From NCBI RefSeq assembly GCF_000002235.5, contig NW_022145599.1, positions 7,987,897 to 8,051,896 on the forward strand: a stretch of DNA of 64,000 bases. The letters run 5' to 3'. The notes beneath the pieces were generated by a model. The model was not told the origin of the DNA. It searched no databases and worked only from the letters and a program-made list of their open reading frames with translations. Of this stretch, positions 53,936-63,374 are shown piece after piece. Numbering within the stretch: the first letter of the stretch is position 1; every line of letters starts with the position of its first letter. The position numbers and the translations under genes were made by a program. The stretch comes from Strongylocentrotus purpuratus. Taxonomy: Eukaryota > Echinodermata > Echinoidea > Camarodonta > Strongylocentrotidae.

Positions 53936-54891
53936 AAAGTAAAGGTTTGAGTGCAAGAGCTATCAATGTAATAGCAGCATCGTGGCGAGCATCAACGACA
54001 AAGAACTATGCCGTTTACATAAGGAAATGGAAGACATACTGCCATAAAAAAGGCTTGAACTATCTCCAGGCGAGATCCAATGATGTAATTGATTTTTTGT
54101 CAGAACTCTTTGAAAGTGAAAGAGCTAGTTATAGTGTTATAAATTCTGCACGCAGCGCCTTGTCTGCATTCCTAGTACTTGAGGATTCGTCATGTACAGT
54201 TGGAACTCATCCTCTTATTAGTCGTTTTTGTAAAGGAGCTTTTCAATTGCGCCCTCCAGCGCCAAGATATAAGGAGATTTGGGATGTGAACATAGTGTTT
54301 AATTATCTACGGAAGTGGGCACCAGCGAATTCGCTCACGCTAAAAACTCTGACTATGAAACTTTGCACACTTATGGCGCTGATATCGGCCCAGCGGGTCC
54401 AGTCACTGCACAGCTTGCATCTTGACTACATGAAAATCAAGGGCAGCGAAGTTCTGTTCATTTTTAAGGACCTCCTAAAGCAAACAAAACCGGGGAATGT
54501 GAACTTCAACTTGAAAATGAAGGCATATCCACCAGACAGGAGGTTATGTGTACTTAACTACTTGCGGCACTACTTGCGCAGAACGGAGAGCGTCAGGGGA
54601 CAGGAACGCTATCTGTTCATCAGCTTCAAGAAACCGCACAAACGCGTTACTACGCAGACCATCGCCAGATGGGTGAAGGAAACGTTGACCTCAGCAGGGA
54701 TCGACACAGACATCTACAAAGCTCATTCTACTAGAGCTGCATCAACTTCAGCAGCAAACAGTTCAAATCTGCCTATCAAGCATATACTAGCCCAGGCGGG
54801 CTGGTCTTCTGAACGGACGTTTCGAAACTATTACATGAAACCAGTAGAGAACAGGAACGTCAATTTCACAGGTGCAATCATGGCGTCCTAA
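53908..54891 (+). CDS. DIRS tyrosine recombinase
   Basis: 327 codons in the phage-integrase-like (tyrosine recombinase) family: an N-terminal SAM-like part (WRASTTKNYAVYIRKWKTYC), then the catalytic part with AHSTRAASTSAAN and WSSERTFRNYYM. It overlaps the preceding frame by 28 bp. Its presence is what places the element in the DIRS order. Confidence 0.9.
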   Translation: MLQVLRQPLESKGLSARAINVIAASWRASTTKNYAVYIRKWKTYCHKKGLNYLQARSNDVIDFLSELFESERASYSVINSARSALSAFLVLEDSSCTVGTHPLISRFCKGAFQLRPPAPRYKEIWDVNIVFNYLRKWAPANSLTLKTLTMKLCTLMALISAQRVQSLHSLHLDYMKIKGSEVLFIFKDLLKQTKPGNVNFNLKMKAYPPDRRLCVLNYLRHYLRRTESVRGQERYLFISFKKPHKRVTTQTIARWVKETLTSAGIDTDIYKAHSTRAASTSAANSSNLPIKHILAQAGWSSERTFRNYYMKPVENRNVNFTGAIMAS

Positions 54892-55010
54892 AGGATGTTT
54901 TAAGGTCAGCTGGTTTACCTTCTTAGCAGCATGCTTTAGCTTGCTATTCTATCAATAATGTATACTTTTGTGTTGAGCACTGGATCGGATGGCCTACTGA
55001 GCTTCGAAAT

Positions 55011-55118
55011 CTCATTTAACGTAATCCCGAAATTGGTATTACGTAGTATAATTGAAAGATTAAACGAGAACTCGTTTGAGATTTAATCTCAATTATATAA
55101 GTAATATAAAATGAGGGT
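55011..55118. repeat. DIRS internal complementary region
   Basis: 55011-55053 is the inverted copy of the left terminus (from 50335) and 55050-55118 is the inverted copy of the right terminus (55268-55338). The two meet at GTATAATTGAAAG, matching a junction of the two element ends through one ATT. Confidence 0.88.
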
Positions 55119-55338
55119 TTACGTCCCTCCCTTACCCTCCCTAGTGCTGGGTATTGTTATTAATTACAGTTCTCGTTATCTTTCTGCTTGGTTCAGTAGG
55201 CACATCCTCGGCTATCTACGAATATTGCTGATTAGCGCATGCGCACTAACGGGGTCTCATTTAACGTAAACCCTCATTTTATATTACTTATATAATTGAG
55301 ATTAAATCTCAAACGAGTTCTCGTTTAATCTTTCAATT

Positions 55339-55538
55339 ACCTGCTGAAAATTTTAAAGAACATGATTTAGATATATTAGACTGAAGAAGAATAGCAGAGG
55401 CTGGGACCCTGTCATCCATGAATTTTTAAATTTTATTTACAATGTATATTTTATGTGTGTTTTTGCTAATACATACGGGTACATACATGTTGTAATGCTT
55501 TTTGAGCAATTGCTTGAAAGAATGTTTGTTATTGAAAA
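55339..55538. repeat. duplicated segment copy A, right part
   Basis: Continues from the DIRS right end with CCTGCTG-type sequence and matches 55678-55860 of copy B up to TTTGTTATTGAAAATAT. Confidence 0.8.
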
Positions 55539-55860
55539 TATTACTTGTAAATGTAAAGCCTTTTTTGGAAATTCAATGTAAAGACCTTTATTGCGATGCT
55601 CTATTTTGCCAATTTCCGCCAGATTCGATAAAGCAGATAACTTTTACTAAATGGCATTTGGACAAATGTACGAAATTACCTGCTGGAAATGTTAAAGAAC
55701 ATGATTTAGATAAACTGAAGAAGAATAGCAGAGGCTGTGACCCTGCCATCCATGAATATATAATTTTTTTTATCTATAATGTATATTTTATGTGTATTTT
55801 TGCTAAAACATACATACATGTGATCGCTTGAAAGAATGTTTGTTATTGAAAATATTTTAA
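55539..55860 (+). repeat. duplicated segment copy B (uninterrupted; cysteine-rich open frame)
   Basis: Second tandem copy of an approximately 325-bp segment, with an open frame reading CKDLYCDALFCQFPPDSIKQ, WHLDKCTKLPAGNVKEHDLD and RGCDPAIHEY. The same peptide is recognisable in copy A with several replacements, suggesting decayed coding sequence. The protein is not recognised. Confidence 0.6.
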
Positions 55861-56089
55861 TGTGAATTGACAATGTGTTGTATAACTGATGATGAATCAT
55901 TTCTCTACATCAACCCAAAGAGCAGTATCCATGTAGTCAAGCAGGCTTACAATTTTATTAACCATGTATTTTGAGAATGTGAGATAGTAATATGTCATAT
56001 ATTTGATGTGAAACCATATTATAATTGGTCAAACATGCCTTACAAACTTTGTTTTAAATTGTGATTTATTTTATTTAAAGATATGCCAT

Positions 56090-56275
56090 TCCCTGAAATA
56101 TATATTGAAGGGTATGACATAGAAAGAGATAGAGAGGTGGGAAAAGAGTGAGGGGAGAGAGGGAATGGGAAAGAGAGAGCGGTTAAGGAAACAAGAGAAA
56201 GGGAGGGAATGGGATGAAGAGTGAGGGAGAGAGAGGGGGGTGAGGAAAGAGGAATAAAGAGACGAAGAGAGAGAG
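56090..56275 (+). repeat. purine-rich tract
   Basis: A/G-rich on the plus strand, with (GA)n and GGGA words. A similar tract resumes at about 56465-56565 on the other side of the SINE. Confidence 0.85.
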
Positions 56276-56277
56276 GC

Positions 56278-56460
56278 GTTGACTAGGCGTTGTGGCGTGC
56301 GCCTGTAATCCAGCTAACAGTGGAAGTTACAAACTGATTCAGCCGAGAACGCAGGTTCGAAACTGAGTCACGTCTTTCGGATGGTGACGTTAAAAGTCGG
56401 TCCCCAGACGTAAATAATCATATCTGATTGATACACGTCTGTAAAAACCCAAATACACAC
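56278..56460 (+). mobile_element. SINE with a 7SL-like head
   Basis: GGCGTTGTGGCGTGCGCCTG followed by TAATCCAGCTA (56287-56317) resembles the start of the 7SL RNA Alu domain (GGCGCGGTGGCGCGTGCCTG then TAGTCCCAGCTA). A B box GGTTCGAAACT lies at 56354-56364, and the domain CGGATGGTGACGTTAAAAGT, shared with the SINEs at 5115 and 49.1 kb, follows at 56378. It is embedded in a purine-rich tract. Confidence 0.6.
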
Positions 56461-56819
56461 ACGGGGGAATGAGGAAAAATGGGTGGGGGATGAGAGGGGA
56501 TAAGGAGAGAAAGAGAGGGGGATTAGGAAAGAGAGAGAAGGGGAAGGAAAGAGGGAAAGGGGAATATTTTGAGTGCACTGCAGCTTTGCTCGATATCAAT
56601 ACAAGTCATTTTCACATAGCATAATACACAGCTGTCTCAGAATAGACCCAAGAGGGCGTTTGTCATATTTATTAAAAATTAATCTGGACATTATTAATTT
56701 GTGTGCAATTTTTTCTACTGACGAGTTGCACCATCATCTTCAGTATATTTTTCTACACAGAGGTTATTTTCAAGTAGATGCCGACCATGGGTCACAAAAC
56801 ACAAAAACTAAGGCACTTT

Positions 56820-57560
56820 TGAGGGTTCACCCGGCGGTCTATTGGGAAGACCAGGGGCAAAAAAGTGTGGAGGGACAAGAAAAAATGGGAAACTATATAG
56901 GTACAAAGGGTAACCTCAGAGCATGCCATTAAAGTTTATCTTAAATTTTAAGTCATAATGAATGTCAAGAAATACAGATTTGATCCAAGAAAGAAAACGT
57001 CGGATATATCATAGAAATTGGCATACATTCCTACAATCTAATAGTACGTTATCAAGTACAATCTTCAACATTATTGAAGATAATTTATTTTATAATTGAT
57101 TGTTGTAAAGCGCATAGAGAATTTATTATTATGCGCTATATAAAAATGACTTTATTATTATTATTATTATTATTATTTTGTTTCTCTCTTTAGCAAAAGT
57201 TCTAACGACTGTGATGTCGCATTGCGACCGGTTAGATCTTGGTGGGGTTTTAAGCAAAATTTCATAAAGAAAGAATGGGTATAGGTTACATAATTAGATA
57301 AAGGCGAGCGAGCTTTGAGTAAATTACAGAAAAAAATTATTGTGTCGTGGTAGAAGAGGTGCGTGTCTCTTTGATATCATTTTGTTGGATAATTCAATAA
57401 GTCGATTTCGATAAAGTAAATATTGATCATATTACTTTTTCAGTATTTTCAACGAGATGAGACTGGTATTACGGACAAGAGTGTAGATTTGTACAAGTTT
57501 GGCTAGGTTAAAAAGACATTATGAGTCCTCAGACTTACAGCAAGAGACATCCCTTCTGGG
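56820..57560. repeat. long repeat unit, copy 3 (right half)
   Basis: Carries the blocks TTGGGAAGACCAGGGGC (56848), AAGAAATACAGATTTGATCC (56967), GATGTCGCATTG (57210), GTAGAAGAGGTGCGTGTCTC (57350) and AACGAGATGAGACTGG (57450) in the order of copy 1. Confidence 0.6.
57085..57178 (+). mobile_element. LINE/SINE 3' tail
   Basis: GTAAAGCGCATAGAGAATTT followed by TGCGCTATATAAAAATGACT and (ATT)n resembles the tail at 18.96 kb. Only the 3' end is present. Confidence 0.6.
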
Positions 57561-57699
57561 TATGTGAGTCAGATTGTTTGCCAGTATTTTATTCTGCATC
57601 ACTATTATTATATACGTATAGTTACACGGGTCAGGACATAAGTTATATAATTGCTATTGGATTTTAAAAGGGAACTTTCATCTTTGAAGAAGTAGAATT

Positions 57700-58960
57700 T
57701 TAGTGACCTTTCATACAATTTGCTCCTCATGAGTAAGTTCGGAGCCATCTCAAATGACTTTGCCCTAAACATATTGCTTCGAGAAAGAAAAAACCCACTT
57801 TATTATATGCATTTGCCCTATCGATATTGAGTCACTGTCTAAACGTTCCTTGGAATAGGAGCATCGAAGTTTAAAAACCCTCCCGTTTCAGTGCAAACAA
57901 TTTCTTTTCTTTCCGACGTTTTTTCTTCTTCTAATTTATTATAATTTATCTCAAATCTTAGTAATTTACCATCATATTATGAATAGAAATACAGAGTTTG
58001 AACCCAGTAGGATCCATGCTTGAACCTTCGGTGGACGGGGGCATACAACAAAACGTCGGATTGCGCATGTGGATGCTGGATAGGCGGGATCGAACCCTCA
58101 AGCGCTCAGTGGCGTGAGTGACGCCACCCACCGTAGCCATTTATTTGTTATTAAACCGGTGTTTGAAACGAAGTATCCACATTGCTTGGCCGACATCGAG
58201 AAGATTCATAACGCTATTTATACGTTCGACGGATAATTATTAGTCTATGTCTTCATACCCTGTTCTTTACAATCGGCATCGTCAATGGGTGTTGGGGCTC
58301 TTAATTATTAACTTAAAAAATCTCTGATATGAACAAAGGAAGGGGGTAGTCATAATAATTTCCAAGTTGATTTTGGTTCAAAAAGTTGCAAGGGCTTTGG
58401 GTAGAGCAGGGGCGAAAAGTGGGGGGGGGGGTGACAAGAAAGGGCACTTTTTTGTTGTCGAAAAAAATGGGCACCTTCCTAATATTGGTAACATCAAAGC
58501 AATACCATAAGATTTTATCTTAAGTTTTAAGTCATATATTAATGGTAAAACTACAGAGTTGATCCAAGAAAAAAAAACGTCGGAAATAATAATTTAGAGA
58601 CATTGGTATACAGTCTTACAATGTTAATTTTAATCAATATGGCTTGTAATCAAGTACAATCTTCAACATTATATTGTTTCTCTTTACGTGGTTCAAGATA
58701 TGGCCTACTACTTCAGCATTATACTTTGCAGTTGTATATCATGTTACCGTCTGTAAATTTATACGTGAGCGAATGAAGCGGGCGAGCAAAAATTCCAAAG
58801 ACTATTATACGTAGCCTACACTGGTCAGGACATAATCAAGTTATATAATTCCTATTATATTTTAAATGGGAGCTTTCATCCAAGCTCATTTTGAAGTCGT
58901 AGAATTTTAGTTACCCTTTCAAACAATGTGCTCCTCACGAGTAAGTTTGGAGCCACTTAA
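57700..58960. repeat. long repeat unit, copy 4
   Basis: Blocks CTTGGAATAGGAGCATCGAA (57850), GCGCATGTGGATGCTGGATA (58064), GGGATCGAACCCTCAAGCG (58086), CTTCATACCCTGTTCTTTAC (58251), TTGCAAGGGCTTTGGGTAGA (58386) and GCGGGCGAGCAAAAATTCCA (58778), shorter than copy 1. Confidence 0.6.
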
Positions 58961-58969
58961 CGGTGTCCA

Positions 58970-60200
58970 AACACTATCTAAAAGCTCCTCGGAATAGGAG
59001 CACCGACGTTTTAATAACCCTACCATGGATGAGCATGCACGAGACAATACAAATTATCTTGTTAACCGACAGACATACCGATTCCCTATAGCCTAGGCCC
59101 TCTCATTATTAATAATACGGAACATCTCAAATGAATTTGCCCTAAACATAGCGTTTTGAGGAAGAAAAATGAACCAACTTCATAATTATATGCATTCATT
59201 CTATCAATAATATTATTAATACTTATGAGTAAATTATGAGGCAATTATGACTGATAAATTATGTCAAAACACTATCTAAAAGTTCCTTGGAATAGGGGCA
59301 TCGAAGTTTAAAGACTTTCTCAATTCAGTGCAAACATTTTTCTTTATTTGTCTTTTTTTTTTCTTCAACTTTATTACGATTTATCTTAAATCTTAGGAGT
59401 ATTAATTTTATTACCAATCATAATGGGAAGAAATCCAGAGTTGATCCAAGAAATTAACAAGACAAATTGAACGAAACGGATGGAATTATTTGTGACATAC
59501 CACAATGAAAACAAAAAACCTAAAATGGCAATTGACGACGATAATAATACTGTCACATATATTGCGGGAGCAAAGCTAAAAACCTATGATTTCTGTAATT
59601 GACTTCTGTGACCTATGATTTATCTAACGATGTTGTCTTCCTATGGTGATAAATACTATCACCAAGTTTGAAGTTCATATCTTAGGTGGTTCTTGAGATA
59701 TGGCAACAACACGAAAGCGGGACGGACGGACGGATAACCCGAAAACATAATGCTTCCGACGGACACCTACCTGTGGGATGTGGGCGGTGGGCGAAGGCAA
59801 AACAAAAAACGTCGGATGGCGCATGTGGATGCTGGATAGGCGGAATCGATCTCTCGCGAGAGAGATGATCCCCGCCCTAACCGTAATAATCAATCTTTTG
59901 AGTTATAAACGAAGTATCCACATTGCTAGGCCGACGTCAGAGGGGGTTATAAGGGATATTATACTTTCGACGCATTAGTCTATGAATTCATACCTTGTTG
60001 TTTACAACCAGAGGCATCGTCAACGGGTGGTGGTGCACAATAATGAATAAAATCTCTGGTATGAGCAAAACAAAGGGGGGTAGACGTAAACATTTCCAGG
60101 GGCATTTTGGTTCAAAAACTTGCAAGGGCTTTGGGAAGAACAGGGACGAAAAAGTGTGGGGCGATTTGGCACCTACAATTACAAAGGGAAACCTCAAGGG
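58970..60200. repeat. long repeat unit, copy 5
   Basis: Blocks GGAATAGGAGCACCGACG (58991), AACCGACAGACATACCGATT (59064), GAAATCCAGAGTTGATCCAA (59430), GCGCATGTGGATGCTGGATA (59820), CTTGCAAGGGCTTTGGGAAG (60119). The early part repeats 39.75-39.99 kb. Confidence 0.6.
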
Positions 60201-60204
60201 AAAA

Positions 60205-60365
60205 CTTTTAAAAAATTATGAATAATGACCCTTTTTTTGAGAAATTTGCTTTTCTGATTTTTCTTTTTTTGTTTATAATAGACAATTACTATTATAAACA
60301 AAAAAAAAGAAAAATCAGAAAAGCAAATTTCTCAAAAAAGGGTCATTATTCATAATTTTTTAAAG
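60205..60365. repeat. near-perfect palindrome, 77-bp arms, 7-nt loop
   Basis: Left arm 60205-60281, loop ACAATTA (60282-60288), right arm 60289-60365. The arms differ only in the length of homopolymer runs. Strongly AT-rich. The RNA from either strand would fold into a long hairpin. Confidence 0.92.
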
Positions 60366-60600
60366 GGTCATTAGTCGTAAGGTCTCTATTCATAATATTA
60401 GAAGAGGGTCGCTATTCATAATTCAAAATCGGTGTCGTTGTCCATAGGGGTCGCTATTCATATAAATAAATAGCTTTCCTTATGAATAACGGTCCTCATG
60501 CCTTTATGAACCTTTGCGTCTATGAATAGTGCTCTTCATGTGCAGGAATTTAAAGGTTATGAATAGCGGTACTTATGAATAGCGAGGTTACCCCTTTTTT
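60366..60600. repeat. array of CGCTATTCATAA words in both orientations
   Basis: The first half repeats variants of GGTCGCTATTCATAA (60366-60460); the second half carries its complement, TTATGAATAGCGG-type words (60478-60590). Together with the palindrome this forms one large foldback-like structure ending GAGGTTACCCC. Confidence 0.75.
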
Positions 60601-61024
60601 AACATGAATGACTTTGGTTCAATTGCTTTGCAATTGCTTTTGGTTTTAAAACTCCTCCATTGTCTAAACTTGTATATTGATAAACAAAGGGCAATGCACT
60701 ATCGTAGCATTCGTGGTATAGAAGGGGCTAAATATGTACTAAATATTTGTCTCAGTCCCAGTTCTTTGGAAACAAATTCAGTTGTTTAGGCCAACTAAGA
60801 AAAATAAATCCATAATTAATACGCGGCTCGATAATCCTAAAGCTCAATATATAAAATATAATTACAGTGTATCATGTTGTAACATTGACATGAAATGTAT
60901 CACTAATTTTGTGGCACTAATTTCCATAAATATTTCTCAGTTGCTCGACAACAGTCTTTGCGACGACATACCCATGCCCACCAGAGGCGGTGGTCCGAAG
61001 GGGGAGTCAAGGGGCACAAATGCC

Positions 61025-61345
61025 TCCCCCATTATTTTAAGCACCTCAACAGTGCCCCTTTTACATGGGAAAAGTTACCCCTTTAACTTCAAATGAGTGC
61101 TCCTTCTTCTTTGTAATAAAACCCCTTTCCTTCTTTACAAATGCCCCTTTTCACCTCTAATAATTGCCTGTATTCAAACCCGATATGTGCCTTTTTTCCT
61201 TTAACAAGTGACCCTTTTCCCTTTTATTATAAGGGTATTTTTTAAACTCTGATGAGTGCCCCTTTTCAGGTGTTAGAAGTGTCCAATTTCACATGCGATA
61301 AGTGCCCCTTGTTACTTTTGATATGACAAGTCCCTTTTACCTAAT
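61025..61345 (+). repeat. degenerate minisatellite with GTGCCCCTTTT core
   Basis: About ten irregularly spaced copies of a GTGCCCCTTTT-like core, every 25-35 bp, separated by AT-rich words. No coding evidence. Confidence 0.65.
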
Positions 61346-61907
61346 TATATTTCCTACTGTTGCTTATAAATTGTGCCCCTTTACTGTATTAGTTTGTTTC
61401 TCATGCATGGTGAATATTGTCACACGATTGTACATCTCAGATACTTATTTATTGCCATATATTTATCTATTTACTTTTGGTCTTCCTAAATTGCTGCATG
61501 AGCCACGCATTCGGGACTTAAAGTGAAATTTAGGTCCCTTATTTCTCTGGATCAAATCTCAAGATTATAAAACCTTAATTACTCATGACGCTAAAGAAAG
61601 TAGGTCTATAACTTCCGACCACGTAAGAGAAAAAAAATAAAATCTTGAAGTTCATCACTGATAATGTAAGGGTTTTATACCAATGAAGAAAACAAAATCG
61701 CTTTGAGGTTAACCTTTGTTGGTGCCCCATTTTTTTCTCAAGAAAGTGAATTTTTTGTTTGTTCCCCTCCCCTCTTTGAAAGACGAACTGCCGCCCATCA
61801 TCGATGCCAACCCTCATCATTGCAGCTGGCGCCTCGTTTCTCTGACAAAGTACTCTGATGTGCATGCCGCCCTCAGTGTTTACAGGCTATATAGTTTAGG
61901 TAAGACG

Positions 61908-62017
61908 ATGGCGACCTCCAGCGAAGTTGTCGATTCTTCAGAAAAGGCAGTTAAAAAGACCCAAAATGAAGCGGGGCCATCGAGTCTATTTGCCATGTAC
62001 ACTTATCATGCTAACAG
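61908..62017 (+). CDS. first coding exon of an unrecognised host gene
   Basis: Starts MATSSEVVDSSEKAVKKTQN and runs to LFAMYTYHAN, ending in phase 2 at AACAG/GTATCA. The next exon at 63270 joins in frame. The N-terminus looks hydrophilic and probably disordered; I do not recognise the family. No signal peptide. The start is the first ATG of the frame in a less AT-rich local context. Confidence 0.65.
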
Positions 62018-63269
62018 GTATCAATATTTCACACGCACTTATTGCTTCGTAATAGATTTAGACTGTTTCGGGCCGATCTAAGGCGAGCTATTTAATACAT
62101 GTCCCATACGTTCATTCTAATGTTATAGTGTCTGTGCAAATTCGTCTGCTCGACATGTCATTTGATTATTATGCAGATATCATACGAGTCACATTAGACA
62201 GAAATAACCGTCTTGTATGGGGAATTCTTTAATAAAAGTGACATCTGTTAACCTTTTCGATACAAAGACGGTAACCCTTGCTGCAAGCACAAGTGGGGGG
62301 GGGGGGGGGGTCCCGGGGGGGGGGGGGGGGGGGGGTTAAGGTTAACTAGCAGATTTTCGCTGGAATCTTGCAAAAAAGTTTGCCCTCAATTTCTCTTTGA
62401 CTTAATCCAGTCTAGTCTCTAATCTTGACAATTTGATTTTGTAAAAACATGCTGATTAAAAAGAGTATAAAAAAATATAATTGATAATAGTTTTAAAACA
62501 TCAAAATATAAAGGCTTATTGTGATATAATCTGTCAGTTTTCTTGCAGCCATTGCATGTGATGAGATCAGTAATCACACACAAACTGCATTGCGTAGTAC
62601 CCCCTCTCACTAATCCCATACAATGTTCTGCAGTCTCTGTATAGTAGAGGCAGTCAAGGGAGCCGGACGTAGTCTCATCGTCGATGCCAGAGACTGAAGC
62701 TTTCGGTCTAGAGTGACATCAGCTAAGACTAGTAGGGTCTACCTAGTCAAAATGCACATTGATAACAATTTTTACAAGAGTTCGCGATGTTGGTTCTGCA
62801 GGAAATAGGGTGTACCTGAAATGGCTAATTTTGCATTGCCTATTTGATGCTGACCTTACGATAGTAGCCATTAGACTAGTGCACTAAGGCTTGCACTTGA
62901 TGTTTGCTGAATTTAGTGAAAATCCCAGCACATGCCTTTTTACACTAATTGCTATATTTGAAAACTGTCTTGGCTGATAATCTTACTCCTTTGAAACTTT
63001 AAATGACATTAATTTAGACTTCCATTCAACTAAGTGTGTGCAGCTTATTCCCTTACTCATTTCCCTAGCCTTTTTTCTGAAGAGTGCTCTCTTATTCACA
63101 GTACAATACACCTCGGCTTAAAATTCTTTTCTCAGGCTTTCATTTGAAATGTCACTGTCCCATCTGTCCGCTTATCAGTACTTACATACTCATACCAACA
63201 CTAGCAACATGGCTTCTGTCATATTTTCATTCTAATTCGATTCCTTTCTTTCTCTCTGTTGCCCCCTAG
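62018..63269 (+). other. intron 1 of the right-hand gene
   Basis: AT-rich, no repeats recognised beyond long G runs at 62294-62335. Acceptor side TTGCCCCCTAG at 63269. Confidence 0.55.
62294..62335. repeat. long G runs (possible G-quadruplex or assembly weakness)
   Basis: Two runs of about 17 and 21 G separated by TCCC. Confidence 0.9.
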
Positions 63270-63374
63270 ACCAAATAACAACCAGGACCTCGGTCCAGAT
63301 GGAGATAAAGATCCAAGGAAAACTTCAGTACCTGATTTTCTCCAGCGGGAGGCAACTTCTAACAGAGATTTCAG
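63270..63374 (+). CDS. second coding exon of the right-hand gene (partial gene)
   Basis: Continues in frame as RPNNNQDLGPDGDKDPRKTS, then VPDFLQREATSNRDF, leaving in phase 2 at TTTCAG/GTCTTT. The exon begins after a good pyrimidine tract. The donor is weaker than average; reading on meets a stop within a few codons. The rest of the gene lies beyond the window. Confidence 0.65.

Larger units (their letters stand above)
50338..55338 (+). mobile_element. DIRS-type tyrosine-recombinase retrotransposon, looks whole
   Basis: About 5.0 kb with three long, uninterrupted plus-strand open frames (Gag-like; reverse transcriptase-RNase H; tyrosine recombinase). Inverted terminal sequences share the GACCCCGTTAGTGCGCATGC region (50378 and, inverted, about 55240). 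An internal complementary region at 55011-55118 matches the complements of both termini. This is the DIRS layout, unlike the split direct repeats of PAT and Ngaro. No visible breaks, so the insertion is likely recent. It is flanked by an ATT at each end and no longer target duplication. Confidence 0.92.

Noticed and set aside
50338-55338. Ngaro or PAT type of tyrosine-recombinase element
   Set aside because: Those have split direct repeats; here the termini are inverted with an internal complementary region, as in DIRS.
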